DNA of 64,000 nucleotides from Amphiura filiformis (GCF_039555335.1 NC_092628.1:37160965-37224964); one strand, 5' to 3'. Counted from the stretch's first letter, positions 35,101 to 46,667 are shown. The notes: generated by a model from the sequence alone, not told the origin. Made by a program: numbers and translations.

Positions 35101-35630
35101 AATTTAAGGGGGCTAAACTTGCCAGTTTACAAAACATTACATTTTTTTTTTTTTTTTTTAATGACCCCGTGACACAACGCGCAATTACAGAATTTTTTTT
35201 TTTTTTTTTTTGACAATTGGGCATGCAGTTAGTGTGTATGCAAGGTTTCAGACCTCTTTCTCTTTTTGTAAAGAAGTCACAGACTCCCAAAGATGAAATT
35301 TATTTAAAGGGCAACTTTTGAGTCCAATTTTAGACCACCCTACTCCAACTTTAAATGGCTGCCACAGAAAATCCGTAAGAGCTACAGACCTCAGATTTGC
35401 AGGTTTTTAATATTTTAACAGGTACAACATAAATATGACTAAAATATAAAGCAAATCTGAGGGGGTCAGGTGGGGGGCCTCCTTGATTTCATATGGACTG
35501 ACCCAAACGCAAAATCGGAATCAACTGAAATTTTGGAAATAAGCTTTTTTCGTGGATAGGCCTATCCCGCCTATCTACTGAAAAATGTCATAAAAAGAGG
35601 ATGCTACTGCTAGGATCACGAAATACTCCT
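32168..35630. mobile_element. TTAA-flanked giant foldback element, 3.46 kb
   Basis: The termini AGGGGCATTTCGTGATCC and its complement lie next to TTAA on both sides (32164-32167 and 35631-35634). Inside, one ~650-bp block occurs three times: direct at about 32520-33020, direct again at about 34000-34600, and inverted at about 34740-35390. Each includes TTTCGAACAGCGCCCTCACG or its complement. The turn is near 34700. The 33021-33868 element is inserted in the first block. No transposase frame; a TTAA target suggests piggyBac-type mobilisation. Confidence 0.8.
33021..33868. mobile_element. TA-inserted element with iterated GGGGTAAGTTGAGCC motif, 848 bp
   Basis: Termini GGGGAGAGTGGGG and its complement, flanked by TA (33019-33020 and 33869-33870). 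GGGGTAAGTTGAGCC or close copies are at 33030, 33047, 33390, 33414 and 33668. Complements are at 33627, 33647 and 33845. The second copy of the host block gives the empty site (ATGTACTGCAAATG at about 34588), proving the boundary and the TA duplication. No coding frame. Confidence 0.9.
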
Positions 35631-35634
35631 TTAA

Positions 35635-36153
35635 GATTAGGTTATATTGATTGTAGGAATGCCTTTTAGTACACTGTATTTTTTTAAATAATAGTTACCG
35701 GGGTAGGGCCTACAAAAAGTGAAGAAAATATGCCCCCAGCCAGGCCAGGCTCCTATATATGTTTAGCATTGTGATCCTGGACCACAATTTGCAGTCGAAA
35801 TTAGATATTTGCAGCATAAATGCACGTGTCTCGTAACAATTTTTAACGTACAGTTACCTCACTTTTTTAATAATAATAACATTATAAAAAGAATCAAAAA
35901 ATACAACTGTTAACAATTTATGTCATTTATTTACAAAAAAATAATGTAATAATTTATTATATACTCTAATAATGTATAATAAAATAATATTTATCTTTAA
36001 TTCGTAAAACATGCCATTTAACCATGCAAATAACATATTGGTCGGGATACCTCATCCGACCGGTGCTTTGTTTTGGGCCAATGCTACTATATCTGTAGTG
36101 GTGAATTACATCAGAAAGTCCGAAATATTAGGCCTAAATATATTATACATAAA
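35635..36153 (+). promoter_or_regulatory. PHB2 upstream region, candidate promoter
   Basis: Very A/T-rich up to about 36000. Then an inverted CCAAT (ATTGG at 36037), a palindrome GGTCGGGATACCTCATCCGACC at 36038-36062 (two half-sites), and a forward CCAAT (GGCCAATGC at 36076) precede the ATG at 36154. No TATA box is convincing. The transcript start is not visible. Confidence 0.35.
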
Positions 36154-36280
36154 ATGGCAGATAAAGTGAAAGATATGATGGGAAGGATGGGGAAGGGGCC
36201 TTCAGGGCTTACAACAGGTCTGAAGTTATTAATTGGAGCAGGAGCCCTTGCATATGGTGTCAAAGAATCCATTTACACAG
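36154..36280 (+). CDS. PHB2: Prohibitin-2, exon 1
   Basis: Prohibitin-2 forms ring complexes with prohibitin-1 in the mitochondrial inner membrane, stabilising membrane proteins and cristae. The first 42 residues begin MADKVKDMMGRMGKGP, followed by a hydrophobic membrane anchor (about residues 20-40, LKLLIGAGALAYGVKESIYT). The ATG is chosen because it gives the family's usual N-terminal length and a donor GTAAGC follows the first base of codon 43. The coding sequence runs on in exons 54603-54764, 57732-57856, 59788-59847, 60269-60359, 61185-61327 and 62925-63002. That is 262 codons of an expected total near 298; the C-terminal exon lies beyond the window. Splice phases agree throughout. Intron 1 (36281-54602) holds the LINE and DIRS insertions. 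No frame damage was seen in the coding exons. Confidence 0.97.
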
Positions 36281-36617
36281 GTAAGCCTTTCAGTTTCATC
36301 ATGTTTAGTTTTACAAAATGTTTACAGGGAACCAATACCCCATGATAATGATTCAGCTGATGATTTATGATGGGATTTATAAAGACCCATCATTCATTGA
36401 TCCCAGCTAGCTCGAGATACTCTAGCTAAAATACAGGTTTACATTTACTTTCAACAACTCTTCCTATACTTTTGTACAGGAGCCAACCGTTGTTAATCCG
36501 TGATGAATCAACACTGATCATGACTATTTAATACAGCATGTTATGTACAGTGAGTAATACCCTGCATGCCTGAGTAAGGATAAACACTTGTGCTGAACCG
36601 CGTGAAATTGGTCACTT

Positions 36618-38236
36618 GGGCTATTTCATTATAAATGACACGTTCACAAAAATGGCTTTTATCATATCTGGTTGATATAATTAGGGTGATAATGCAGTGT
36701 TATTAACTTAATTCTAAGTATGCCACAAAATACAAGCTACATGAGCATTTTTACAGAATTCTGTCTATTTTTTGTATAAAAAAATTGCCAAAAGGTACAT
36801 TTTTAACCCAATTTTGGAGTCCCATTTCATTTTGCCCATGTATTCTGAATTAATTCTTTGAAAAATTAGGTACATTCTATGGCAATGTGCTTGTTGCAAT
36901 GAAAATATGATATGTGTGGAACATCATGCAAGTTGAATGGTGAAAATTGGTGCAAAAATGTTAAAATTCATGCCCTCTCCAATTCATGCCTCCATTTTTG
37001 TTAACATTAAAGAGGAAATATAAACCCTTACCCTACCTGTATAATCTGTGTTATATTACCAATTGATGGGACAGGGCACTGATTGAGGAATTCATTTATT
37101 TTACATACAGTAGACCACTTGTTCTTGATACCACAGTTCCGCGTTAAAATTTGTCCTCTCCAGAACTGAAGTTAATTACTAATTGTTGAAATAAGAAGGA
37201 TTATATCATAGAATGTGAAATTTGTAGAGGAAGAGTGGTCTTCCTTCTACCAAGGTGGCACATGATTTGGTATTTGTTGCATTTTTGCAAGCCTGTATCC
37301 ACGATTCTGTTTGCAATTTAACAAATGTCCTCTCCAGCACAATTATGTCATTTCCATGAATTGGTAAACAAACTAAAAAATAAAAATTTCAAAGAGCCAA
37401 ACCCACAAGAAATTTTTGCATTTTATTGCAAATTATGCTTACAAACCACTTTAGTGTTCAAATTATTGTCCAGTTGTTGAGAACACATATGATATTATTC
37501 TGCATTGAACTTCGGTTAGCTAAAAATTGCAATATTCCTAATTTAACCAGAATATTAACCCTGTTTGTAGTGGATTTTAAATGCTGGGGATCTTTTATGC
37601 AATAATATTGATGCAATAATATTGATGCAGCTATTTCTAAAGTTAAAGTATGCTTTATTATGTGTTAAAAATGTGTCCTATCCAGAACAAATGACACAGG
37701 AGGGTCTTTTATTTTAGGTTTTCCATGACTAGTACAACAGATTGACGAGAATACTCACTTATGCATCAGTGTAGCTATTGGGCAGGACAAATGACTATTT
37801 CATGAATTTTTCATGTGAAGATAAAGTTTATCCTTAAAATATGTAGTAATTTTGCACCATTTATCTGGATTAGTATCAATTTACTAATTGTTTTATATTG
37901 AAACTGGCATATTTAAGACACTGACGTGTAAAGGAACATACAACAATTATTACAGACTAAATATGAATAAGTATGAACCCAATGTTGGTTACATATACTC
38001 TTTCAAAGTTTTGTATTAAATTGTTTAAAAAATGTCCCTCCAGACGGCAGCTATGTTTTACACAGCAAAAATTCAATTTAATTTTTTAATGGTTCCTGAG
38101 GGTTTGACGCCTAATATTTTGAGAATTATTGACACACCATCTGAACTTTGAAATGATAATGAATTTGCATGAAATAAATGAGTTTGAATTTTGACCCCTT
38201 TTGGGACTCAATGTTGTCATTTATAATGAAATAGCC
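36618..38236. mobile_element. Non-autonomous element with iterated TGTCCTCTCCAG motif, 1.62 kb
   Basis: The ends GGGCTATTTCATTATAAATG and its complement (38217-38236) are inverted repeats of about 26 bp. ACTT flanks both sides, a likely 4-bp duplication. The motif TGTCCTCTCCAG is exact at 37152 and 37326, and variant at 36971, 37674 and 38033. Intervals are 181, 174, 348 and 359 bp. No open frame. Inside PHB2 intron 1. Confidence 0.65.
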
Positions 38237-38435
38237 CACTTATCGCTCACTGTTCATAATGTGACATATACACCAATTACAGTCCCCGAAACGGTCTACT
38301 TTTTAGCCGACCTCAATTCCGAAACATTTTTAGTGATAGTTAAAAATGCGATCCCCAACCCTTTGGTTACCTTTGGACGAATTTGTAGAAATCTCCGCGG
38401 AGTCTCCGTGTCTGAAATTCCCCGGTACAAACATC

Positions 38436-38451
38436 AAAAATGTCGCATTTC
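38436..38451. repeat. LINE target-site duplication, left
   Basis: AAAAATGTCGCATTTC, repeated directly after the poly-A tail at 51911-51926. Confidence 0.85.
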
Positions 38452-38576
38452 AGAGGGCGCTGTTTGGTTTGCTCGGAGTGAGACATGCGATAGTTTTGCT
38501 CGATTTTGGCTTCAAAATCCCGGTGCTGGCAGAGTTATTCGTGTTTTGTTGTGATTTAACAGATTGCTGATTAACT

Positions 38577-39451
38577 ATGGGTCCTAAGGGTCAACAAAGG
38601 AAACCTGATAGAACACCAACAAAGCAGGTGCCTCCAAAGAAACAAAAACTGGCGTCATCACCAGAACCAAATTGTGTTATCATGGACGACATCAACGAGG
38701 TCAAGGGTCAAGCTAACAATATGGCGGCCTCCATGGCCACGAAGAAGTTGCACTTTGTCAACGAGCACGATGGACCCTCAGGTGAGAATGATTCTCCAAA
38801 CATGCCAAAATGGTTCAGACAATTTGAAATTCGTTTGGATCAGCGGCTAAACAAACTTGATCAGGTGGCTGAGAAGATTGAGAATCTGGCGTCGATGGTG
38901 GAGGAACATGAACAGAAATTTGCTAGTGTACAGTATGATATGGCCTCTCTCAATGAGCGGTTCAAGAACCTGAAAACAGAGAACGAGGAACTATATTTAA
39001 AACTAGATGACCTTGAAAACAGAGGTAGGCGTATTAATCTGATATTCCATAATGTTCCGGAGAAGGCTGAAGCTCGTGAGAATTGTATGGAGACCGTTAG
39101 TGACATCATCAATAACTATGTTGGTTTTGAGCAACCCTGTGAGGCTGTTGTTGAAAGGTGTCACCGTACAGGACAGAAAGGTGATAAACCACGCATCATC
39201 CATGTTGCTTTTACATCGTGATGCCGTCAGAGAAAAAGTTCAGTAAAACTTGCATCTCTAAGTTTAAGCAGAGTTCATACAACGGTACCAAGATCGCGGT
39301 TGGGGAAGACTTTTCAAGGAGGGTCGTCCAATTACGCAAAGCAAAAATGGCTCACTTTAAAGTCCTAAAAGAGGAAGGGAAGCGTCCTTTCTTTCTGTAC
39401 CCAGCATCACTCAGATACAGAGTGAATGGAAAGCTCATTTCAGCTGACTGA
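38577..39451 (+). pseudogene. LINE ORF1 (L1 ORF1p-like RNA-binding protein), frameshifted
   Basis: The first frame (38577-39221) has a Lys/Pro-rich basic N-terminus, a coiled coil around residues 80-145 (KIENLASMVEEHEQKFAS then FKNLKTENEELYLKLDDLE), and an RRM start, ENRGRRINLIFHNVPEKAEA. The frame breaks near 39210. The C-terminal domain resumes in another frame (39230-39451) with KIAVGEDFSRRVVQLRKAKM and ends KLISAD. This order (coiled coil, RRM, CTD) is that of the L1 ORF1 protein, a trimeric RNA chaperone. Two single-base changes suffice to explain the break. Confidence 0.85.
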
Positions 39452-39699
39452 GCCGTTTTCATGCATTTCTTTGCATCCTTGTTGTTATAACTTTAAATGT
39501 TGAACTTTGTGACTTTACAATGAAGACGCGGCCTCTCGCTATTTTTTTATAGTGATAGTATTAAAAAAGAACTGTAAAGCTGGTTACCATTTTCACACTT
39601 CGCGATCTCTGTTGCGCTTTGTATTTGAATTGGCCTTTTCGTAAGTGTGATGAGATAGAATTTTGAGATAAAGTTATCTCATTTTGTTGCACATTCTTT

Positions 39700-40130
39700 G
39701 TACATGTAATTTCTTAAATTTTATAGCATGGTTCTTGAACAATTTAAAAGTTGTCATTTTCTCGCCTTCCATACTATGTACAAGATTCAGGGGTGTGATT
39801 TGTTCAGGTTTTTCCAGAATTCTGGCCAAAATTTTTGCCTTTTGGGTGATTTTTAACCCGTCTTTGGGTATTTTTGCCCGATTCCGCCTTGTTTTTTAAT
39901 TTTCTGGATTTTTTCAAGCTTTGAATCGCACCCCTGAATATTGTTGTTTTTCATAGATCAGACCTCATTGAATTGTTGTTTGAATTTTCAACAACATTTG
40001 TTATTACATGCATATATGTTTCTACAAAATGTAGCCCATCTTGACTGGAAAGCAAGGTTCTGGTAATGCTTCTTCACTGCTTGGGTTTGGTGCGCTCACC
40101 GGGGGTCACCCGGCGTCTTCAGCTGTTTAT
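39700..40130 (+). repeat. LINE inter-ORF repeat, left copy
   Basis: Related to 47005-47245. Shared landmarks are CATGG(N)CTTGA(N)CAAT, then ATAGATCAGACCTCATTGAAT against TCGATCAGGCTTCACTGAAT, then a CTTG/AGCA block, then TTTGGTGCGC and GGCGTCTTC(C)GCTG. The DIRS insertion lies at the right edge of this copy. Confidence 0.6.
39788..39936. mobile_element. MITE-like element inside the LINE inter-ORF region, 149 bp
   Basis: CAGGGGTGTGATTTGTT at the left and CTTTGAATCGCACCCCTG at the right are inverted repeats. Alignment of the two LINE inter-ORF copies (39700-40125 and 47005-47245) leaves this segment as an insertion in the left one. Confidence 0.65.
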
Positions 40131-40321
40131 ATACACTGCGCACCCTCTACTTACCTCCCACGACCTGATCTATGCACAAAACGAAGTTTGGGACCACAAG
40201 AAACCCCTGTACCACAGAAAAGGTTTTGGCACCCCGGAAGAACGGGGATGATAACGCCCAGGTGTTGGTGTCGCCCAACACTAACGAGATATCGCCCTCA
40301 CCAATTCGTTTCTTGCGACCA
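40131..40321. repeat. DIRS inverted terminal repeat, left
   Basis: From ACTTACCTCCCACGACCTGA to TTTCTTGCGACC it is the complement of the right copy. The outer ~20 bases (ATACACTGCGCACCCTCT) are specific to this end. Confidence 0.88.
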
Positions 40322-41006
40322 ACAAGGACGTGGTTACGAAGAGCTCCAATTTCTGTTGAGAAATAGCGTAGCAGCGTGAGGCTTATTTCCGAGTAACGGT
40401 TACGCAAGTATCAGTAATCACTTCGGTGATATTTTCTGTAACTTTAGCAAGATTTTTTTCCATTTGTGATGTTTTTTCTTGCTAGTTTCTCGTAGTCTCT
40501 GTGGCGAAGTGAGACCGCCCAAGTAAAATATTCATAGGTTTTCACTGGCTCCCCTGGTAATTCCACTGGGAGGTCGCCGGGATTTTTTCTTGGCGATCTC
40601 CCTTCTGTCCCGCTACTTTGGCTTTCGTGAGTCGGTGTTTTGATTCATTTTTCCTCGCACATGTGGTAAGCTTAAAATTCGCGGTTTTTTCGCTTAATAG
40701 TGCGGGGGGGCCTATGTCAAAACTGTTCCCATGCGCACCTCTCAGTAGTAGGGGATCTCGTGTTCACTTTTTTGGATCCCGTGCCTTTTCATGTTTTGGG
40801 TTCTCTGGCGGTAGAGGAGGGGGTTCTCCCCTTGGGGGAGTCTGTGACCCCTTAGAGGTTGACACTCTTGCTTATCCCCCTCCTCTTACGCCGGGGGTCC
40901 CTCCCTCCAGTCCCTTCGGAGACGAGAGGGAGTTTACATGTTTTCTTACCCTTTCTCCATTACAGGTAGTTATCAAAATGTCTAAAGAGAGCACTCCTCC
41001 AAGGCG

Positions 41007-41252
41007 TTGGGGACCAGAAGCAAACCTCGGCAGTGTGTTGCGTGCAAGGCATTCCTTGGGAAAGACGATGCGCATGAGGCATGCCTGCTTTGTAGGTCGT
41101 GCTCACCGGACCAACCGTGCACCATTGACCGTGACTGGTCCAAGGAGGCCTGGGCTAGGTCCCTGGCCCATAAGGTGAAACTACAGAAGTCTCACCAACG
41201 TAAGGTGGAGGGGCTTAGGGACAGGAACCGCAAACGCCGTTCTTCTTCATGA
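41007..41252 (+). CDS. DIRS gag-like zinc-cluster segment
   Basis: Reads RQCVACKAFLGKDDAHEAC, LLCRSCSPDQPCTIDRDW, then a basic helix (SLAHKVKLQKSHQRKVEGLR) and RNRKRRSSS. The C-x2-C, H-x2-C, C-x2-C spacing suggests a small zinc-binding fold as in ORF1 of DIRS elements; the other DIRS copy has a comparable cluster. An ATG at 40978 in another frame (MSKESTPPRRWG) probably marks the true start, so a frameshift near 41000 is likely. Confidence 0.55.
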   Translation: MGTRSKPRQCVACKAFLGKDDAHEACLLCRSCSPDQPCTIDRDWSKEAWARSLAHKVKLQKSHQRKVEGLRDRNRKRRSSS

Positions 41253-43735
41253 GGAGTCGCCTGGCTCGGGCGAAGAAAGTGTCCCTAGCCCCGCCAGCCA
41301 GGGAGTTTGTCCTCCGTCCCCTGGGTCCTCTAGCTCCAGGAGACCAGGTATGAGAGAGTCAATCTCTCTATCTGTCCCTCGGTCGGGCAGCCCCTGCCTT
41401 TTGGCTCCGCCCGCCCTTATGCTAGGAGGCTCAGACCCTCACGGCGGCTCCCTGAGCGCTTCGGGCGTCCGGGTCGAGTGCCGTGAGGTGGGTATCGGCC
41501 CGGCATCCTCTGAGCAATGGCTGGCTCGCGCCCGAGCGCCACCTCGACGGCACCAGTTGCGGTCGGGTTGAGTGCCCCGGCGTAGGCGCTGCTCAGGCGT
41601 CCTCCCGTGTGCGGTCGACCTCAATGGTTCCACGGCTCGACCGTCGGAAGGCCTCCCGTCCGTCCCAGGACGGTAGAGCGACCCCGACGGCAGCCATGGT
41701 CCACCGGTCAACCGCTGGATCCCTTTACGCCGCCCCTGGCCAGAGCGTGTTTCGATCCTCCTCTGCCCTAGCTGCTCCCTCGATGGTTGAGCATCCGAGA
41801 TCCCAGAGCAGTCAATGCTCGGCATCTCAGGCTGAGGCACTGTCAACGCTCATCGCATCACTTTCGGACCCGTCGGCGTTAGACCGCATGAACCAACTCA
41901 TTGGTTTGTTAGGCAAAGATCCCGGTCAGGTGCCCTCGGCGGTAACCCGACCAGTGGGTCCAGGTTTGCCTTCAACAGGTCCGGATCCGCAGTCCGATGC
42001 GATTAGCATAGAGGCTAGCTATGATGAGCTTTCAGATGGCTCTCAGAGTCAGACGGAGGTAGAGTCTTTTCGGGATTTTTCGACTCCCCCCAGGGCTGAC
42101 AGAGAGGGCTCTGCTATCCCCGCTGGGGTTCATCGCGACCCCGTCAGTCATTCAGCGCCTTTCTCGGTCTCCCTCGGAGCTTCCCAACAACCCTCTTCGG
42201 TCGGTATTCCTTGCAGAGCCAAGCACTTTGGCCAGACACGTTCACCGTGGCCGACCAACAGGGTCGATCCTACTCTCTCGCGTTTGGTCCCAGGCCCCTC
42301 GTCGCTTCCTCCGCCAGTGAGTATGACCCAGTCCTTCCTTCCGTCAGGCTCACAGCGCTCAGATTCCACACCTTCCCCCGAGCTTAGCTGGCTCGACGTT
42401 CGCTGCAGAAACTCAAGGTTTCTCCTTACATTCGACCGCAGAGCGGTCGGGCCGCCTCGGTCCAGAGCGTGGCCCCAATCAGGAGCGATCTCGGTGGGGA
42501 GGCGGTTCCTCAGACCGACCCGGCCCCACCTGGACGGTACCAGTGGAGTTATGATCAGTGTCGAGGCTGGGGGGACCCTTAGTCATTCCCAGCACCGACT
42601 CAAGGCTCCGAGGAGCACCAGTTGCGGGAGAGGCTCCTTACTCCTAAGGTCTCGGCTCCCTTTTTCGCAGCCGTCCTATCGGACGCTAAGATGCGACTGG
42701 AGTTCGAGACACCTCCGCAACTGGCTTCCGACTTAGGATATGCGGCAAAGCCAGCTAAGCCCCCAAGTCAATGCCCTTCATCCCCTTATCGCGTGACATC
42801 AAGGCACTCACCACGGCCGTACAGGATAAGGGTGAGGTAGACCGCCTCCGTGGCTGGCACGGGCGTTCCCCACGCTACAGAGGATGTGGCGTTCTTAGAA
42901 ACCCCCTCTGTCCGGAGGCGGCCTATCGCCAGATGGAGCGGGATAAGGGGACCAAGTGTCGCCTGAGAGCTCCCTCCCTCAGGAGTTGAGGGAGCCCCCA
43001 GGCAGGCTGGACCAAAGGCGCCCCACAAGGTGCCTCCCTGGGATAAAGCCCGGGATGAGGAGCTACGGTCCCTGGAGTCTCTCGCCAGAGACGGGCTCCG
43101 CATTTCCAATGTCCAACAGCTCGTCAGCGCATCTAGCACGGAGCTTGCTGGACAAGGAAAGGTCCTTGTCTCCTGAGGCGACACTGAGGGCGGTACATGT
43201 GCTGGCTGACCTCAATCATCTCTCAGCGGAGCATTTCGCTCGGATTTCAACTCGGTCTGTCCTGGCGCGCCGAGCCTTGGTCGCCCAGGCGCCAACTTCT
43301 CGGACAAAAGAGAGTTGAGGTCTGCTCCGCTTGGTACTGATCTATTCGGGCGGGCCTTTCCCAGGCTGACCGAAGATGAACGTTACCAGACGGAAGGCGG
43401 CTAAGGAGGCCAGCCAACCAAAGGCACCGCCACATCAGCGCCCAAGCGGTTTCGGTCCAAAGGTCAGACAGCCAACCCGACCTATATCCAGGTGCCCCAG
43501 CAGCAGCAGCTGGTTGCTCAGCAATTTCAGCAGCAGCAGCAGCAGTATCCTTCCCTCTTGCAACCGTTATTTCCGCCAGCCACCCATGCCCCCTCTGGCC
43601 CCGTGCGAGGTGCAAGAGGCGGCAGGCGGAATCACAACCGCAATCGCAGTCGCAAGGGAGGGCGAGGCAAGAGTGACGGTGCCGGTCGTAACGACCCGGC
43701 CCGCCTATGACGGACGCGGGTCGGGACGCCGGTTC
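41253..43735 (+). pseudogene. DIRS gag-like region, low complexity
   Basis: Two main frames. 41483-42736 is Ser/Pro/Arg-rich (SQSSQCSASQAEALSTLIAS then LIGLLGKDPGQV). 43376-43738 holds a Gln stretch (QQQQLVAQQFQQQQQQYP in a neighbouring frame) and an Arg/Gly-rich nucleic-acid-binding tail (RGARGGRRNHNRNRSRKGG). The frames do not join. Assigned by position between the zinc cluster and RT. Confidence 0.5.
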
Positions 43736-43739
43736 TGAC

Positions 43740-44910
43740 TCCTTCCGGGACCCGACCGCCCGCCTCCCAGTGGGTGGTCGTCTCCTGGCATTTGCCAGGG
43801 CTTGGCGGGGTGACCTCAGACCGATGGGTCCTAGAGACAGTGTCTCTAGGCTACCAGATCGAGTTCACCTCCCGTCCTCCTCGGTTCCGGGGTTCGAGTC
43901 ACCCCACACCGCTGGATCCCTTACAGAGGAGGCCTTGGTGGGGAGATCTGAAAGATGCATACCTCCACGCACCAATCTGCGAGTCAGACCAGAAATGGCT
44001 TCGCTTCGTGTTCGACGGTACCGCCTTTCAGTTCCGGTCCTCCCGCTTGGCCTCTCCACGGCCCCCGGACATTCACTCGACTGGTCAAGTCGGTGGCAGA
44101 GTTTCTCCGGAGGAAGGGGATCACGATCTTCGCCTACCTAGACGACTGGTTGTTGGTAGCCCCTCTCCGCAGTGTCTGCGCCAGGATGTTCAGGGGGTGT
44201 GCGGGCTGGTAGAGTCCCTGGGGTTTATCATAAACCACCAGAAGTCTTTTCTCCCCATCTCAGTCGCCTCAGTTCCTAGGGGCGACTATAGACTTCGCCA
44301 GGGGCCGGGTTTCTCCTATAGACTCGATGATCGCCGACGTTCGGCTCTGCGCTCTGCAGATCAGGCAGGCAGCATCGGTCCAGGCTCGGTCGTGGCTTCG
44401 CCTTCTAGGGCTGATGGCCAGCCTCATAGATCTGGTTCCAGGCTGCCGGCTACGCACGAGAGAAGATACAGTTGTACTTCCTCGGACGGTATCGAGCGTG
44501 GCGCCATCCTTTGAGCCTCAGGATTCCGGTCCTCGGCATCTCCTCCCTGCCTCTCCTGGTGGATAGGTCAGCCGAGTGTTCAGATAGGCGTTCCATTCCC
44601 GAAACCCCGCCCTTCCCACGCCCTTACCACGGATGCATCCAAGTCGGTTGTTCGAGGACTCAAGCTCGGAGACACATCAATCTCCTCGAGCTGTGGGCCA
44701 TTTTCCTCGCCCTCCGCCAGTTGGGTCTCACGGATTCACGGCCTGTTCATCCTGGTCAGATGCGACAGCATGACAGTTGTGTCCTACATCAACAGGGAGG
44801 GGGCACCAGAAGTCCCAGCCTTTGCAAGGAGACGGTGTCCCTCCTCCTGTGGTGTCTCTGGGAGGATATTTCCCTCCGTGCGGAGCATCTGGCCGGGTAG
44901 ACAACACCCT
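43740..44910 (+). pseudogene. DIRS reverse transcriptase-RNase H, frameshifted
   Basis: RT motifs appear in successive frames. WWGDLKDAYLHAPICESDQK (catalytic Asp) and RFVFDGTAFQF are at 43935-44035. PRTFTRLVKSVAEFLRRKG and IFAYLDDWLLVAP (YLDDW) are at 44065-44165. RNase H motifs follow: HINLLELWAIFLALRQL at 44675-44725 and SMTVVSYINREG at 44767-44805, then LAD-SLSRG near 44910. At least three frame changes. Same signatures as the element at 11581-12717. Confidence 0.8.
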
Positions 44911-45385
44911 GGCCGATTCACTGTCCCGAGGGGGCTTCAGTCATCCACGCGCTGGCCCAGAGGGGAGCGCCAGTAGAGTGGCATCTTCATCCAGCAGTCT
45001 GCCGCTCCATCTTCCAGAGGTTAGATCGCCCGCATGTCGACCTGTTCGCCTCATCGGAACCACCAACTTCCGACCTACTTCTCCTGGGGCCAAGACCCCC
45101 AGGCGATAGGCAGAGACGCCATGCGGGAGAGCTGGGAGGACGTGATTCGGGCCACGCCTTCCCTCCCATTGCTCTGATCCCTCGGGTGCTGGAGAAGGTA
45201 GCCCGCTCTCCAGGCTGTATTCTCCTTCTAGTCGCTCCTCTCTGGCCCAAGCAGCATGGTGGTTCCCCGCCTCCTGGACCTCCTAGTGGGGAGCCAGTCA
45301 GCCTTCCTCGCCGTGTGAATCTTCTGTCCGTTCCGTCACGCCAGCAGGTTCAGATGGGAGTGATCAACAACCTCCATCTGACTGT

Positions 45386-46455
45386 TTGGCGTATTTCCGC
45401 CAGTCCTACCAGGCGGCGGGACTTTCTGAGTCGGCTGCCAGCTGCGCTTTCGCTGCAAAGGCAAGGCGACAGTCGACTCGACAGACTTACGATTCGCGAC
45501 TTCGCCGGTTCTACAGGTGGTGTGCCGGTCGAGAAATCGACCCCCATTTTGCCCCTGTAGGCGAAGTCGCGGACTTCCTTACGGAAGTTTTCCACGGCGG
45601 CTGTATGCCTCGGACTGCCCAAGCGTACAGGACGGCCATAGCAGCGGTCCATCATGGCTTTGGGGAGGCATGACTGTCTCCTCTAGTCCAGCCCTCTCCG
45701 CCCTCATTAGGGGCATGTTCTCGGAGCGGCCCCCAGTCCGCTCCCTGGTTCCGGAGTGGGACCTCCCGTTGGTGTTGCGATTGCCGAATCCTTCGAGCCC
45801 ATGGAGGACCTCTCGCTGCAGGACCTGACACTAAAGACAGTGTTCTTAGTGGCAGTGGCCTGCGGTCGGCGTTGTTCTGATATTCATGCTCTGTCGATCG
45901 ACGAGCACCATTTACGCTGTACCAACCGGGGTGTCGCCATCCTGCCTAGGACCGGTTTCTTGGCCAAGAACCAGACCATGTCATTTACTCCTTCCCGGTG
46001 TTCCTCCCTGATCTGGTCCTGGTCGCAGGACAGGCGGAGAAACCGTCATGTCCCGTTAGGGCCCTTAGATCGCATTTAAAGCGTGCATCGAGAAGATCAG
46101 GGGGACATCAGGCAGCTTTTCATTACATCGGCCAGGCCATTTAGGCCGGCCGCTAGGAGCACTATCAGACACTGGGTTGCCTCCGTCATCCGTTGCGCCA
46201 CCAAAAACATCACGAACGGATGACGGGTCCTCAGACACAGTCACAGTCACAGGTCAGGTGTCACGACATTCGATCCCAAGCAGCATCTTGGGCTTTCCAC
46301 TCTGGGGTGTCCCTGAGGAGGTGCTCGACGCAGCAGGCTGGAAGAGCCCCACCACCTTCCAGTCGACCTACCTCAAGGACGCCCTCGCAAGTCATTCAGC
46401 TGTAGGTACTTCAGCACTGCTTGCAGGCCGCCAGGGATCGGATCGAGGACGTTAG
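45386..46455 (+). pseudogene. DIRS tyrosine recombinase, frameshifted
   Basis: The N-terminal core-binding part is at 45386-45673 (STRQTYDSRLRRFYRWCAG then VADFLTEVFHGG). Box I is in frame at 45756-46079 (TLKTVFLVAVACGRRCSDIH, catalytic Arg). The HxxR box is in CHDIRSQAASWAFHSGVSL at 46260-46315. The Tyr region is in EVLDAAGWKSPTTFQSTYLK at 46318-46375. These lie in different frames, so the enzyme is broken, but all catalytic boxes can be recognised. Confidence 0.8.
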
Positions 46456-46562
46456 GTGAGTCTTGGGTTGGGTGGTTTTTGTTGTGGTTGAGCGGAGTTT
46501 GCACTGTGTGCCCTCCTTACCTCTCACGACTTTCTTCCACCTCCTTGCTCTCAGTGGTATTC

Positions 46563-46667
46563 TGTGCATAGATCAGGTCGTGGGAGGTAAGTAGAGGGTG
46601 CAGTGTATTCCCTCTCAGAAGTGAGAGGGACATACACAAGCATCGATACTTACCTCCCACGACCTGA
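46563..46667. repeat. DIRS internal complementary region (circle-junction copy)
   Basis: 46563-46608 complements the left terminus (about 40131-40176). 46609-46667 complements the right terminus (about 46885-46944). The joint GTGTATTCCCTCTC marks the former circle junction. Confidence 0.88.

Noticed and set aside
38201-38554. 117-codon plus-strand frame left of the LINE
   Set aside because: It crosses the LINE target duplication and the LINE 5' end, so it is a composite of host and element. Host sequence after the LINE gives no sensible continuation.
41439-41846. 135-codon minus-strand frame inside the plus-strand DIRS
   Set aside because: Shadow of the low-complexity gag-like region.
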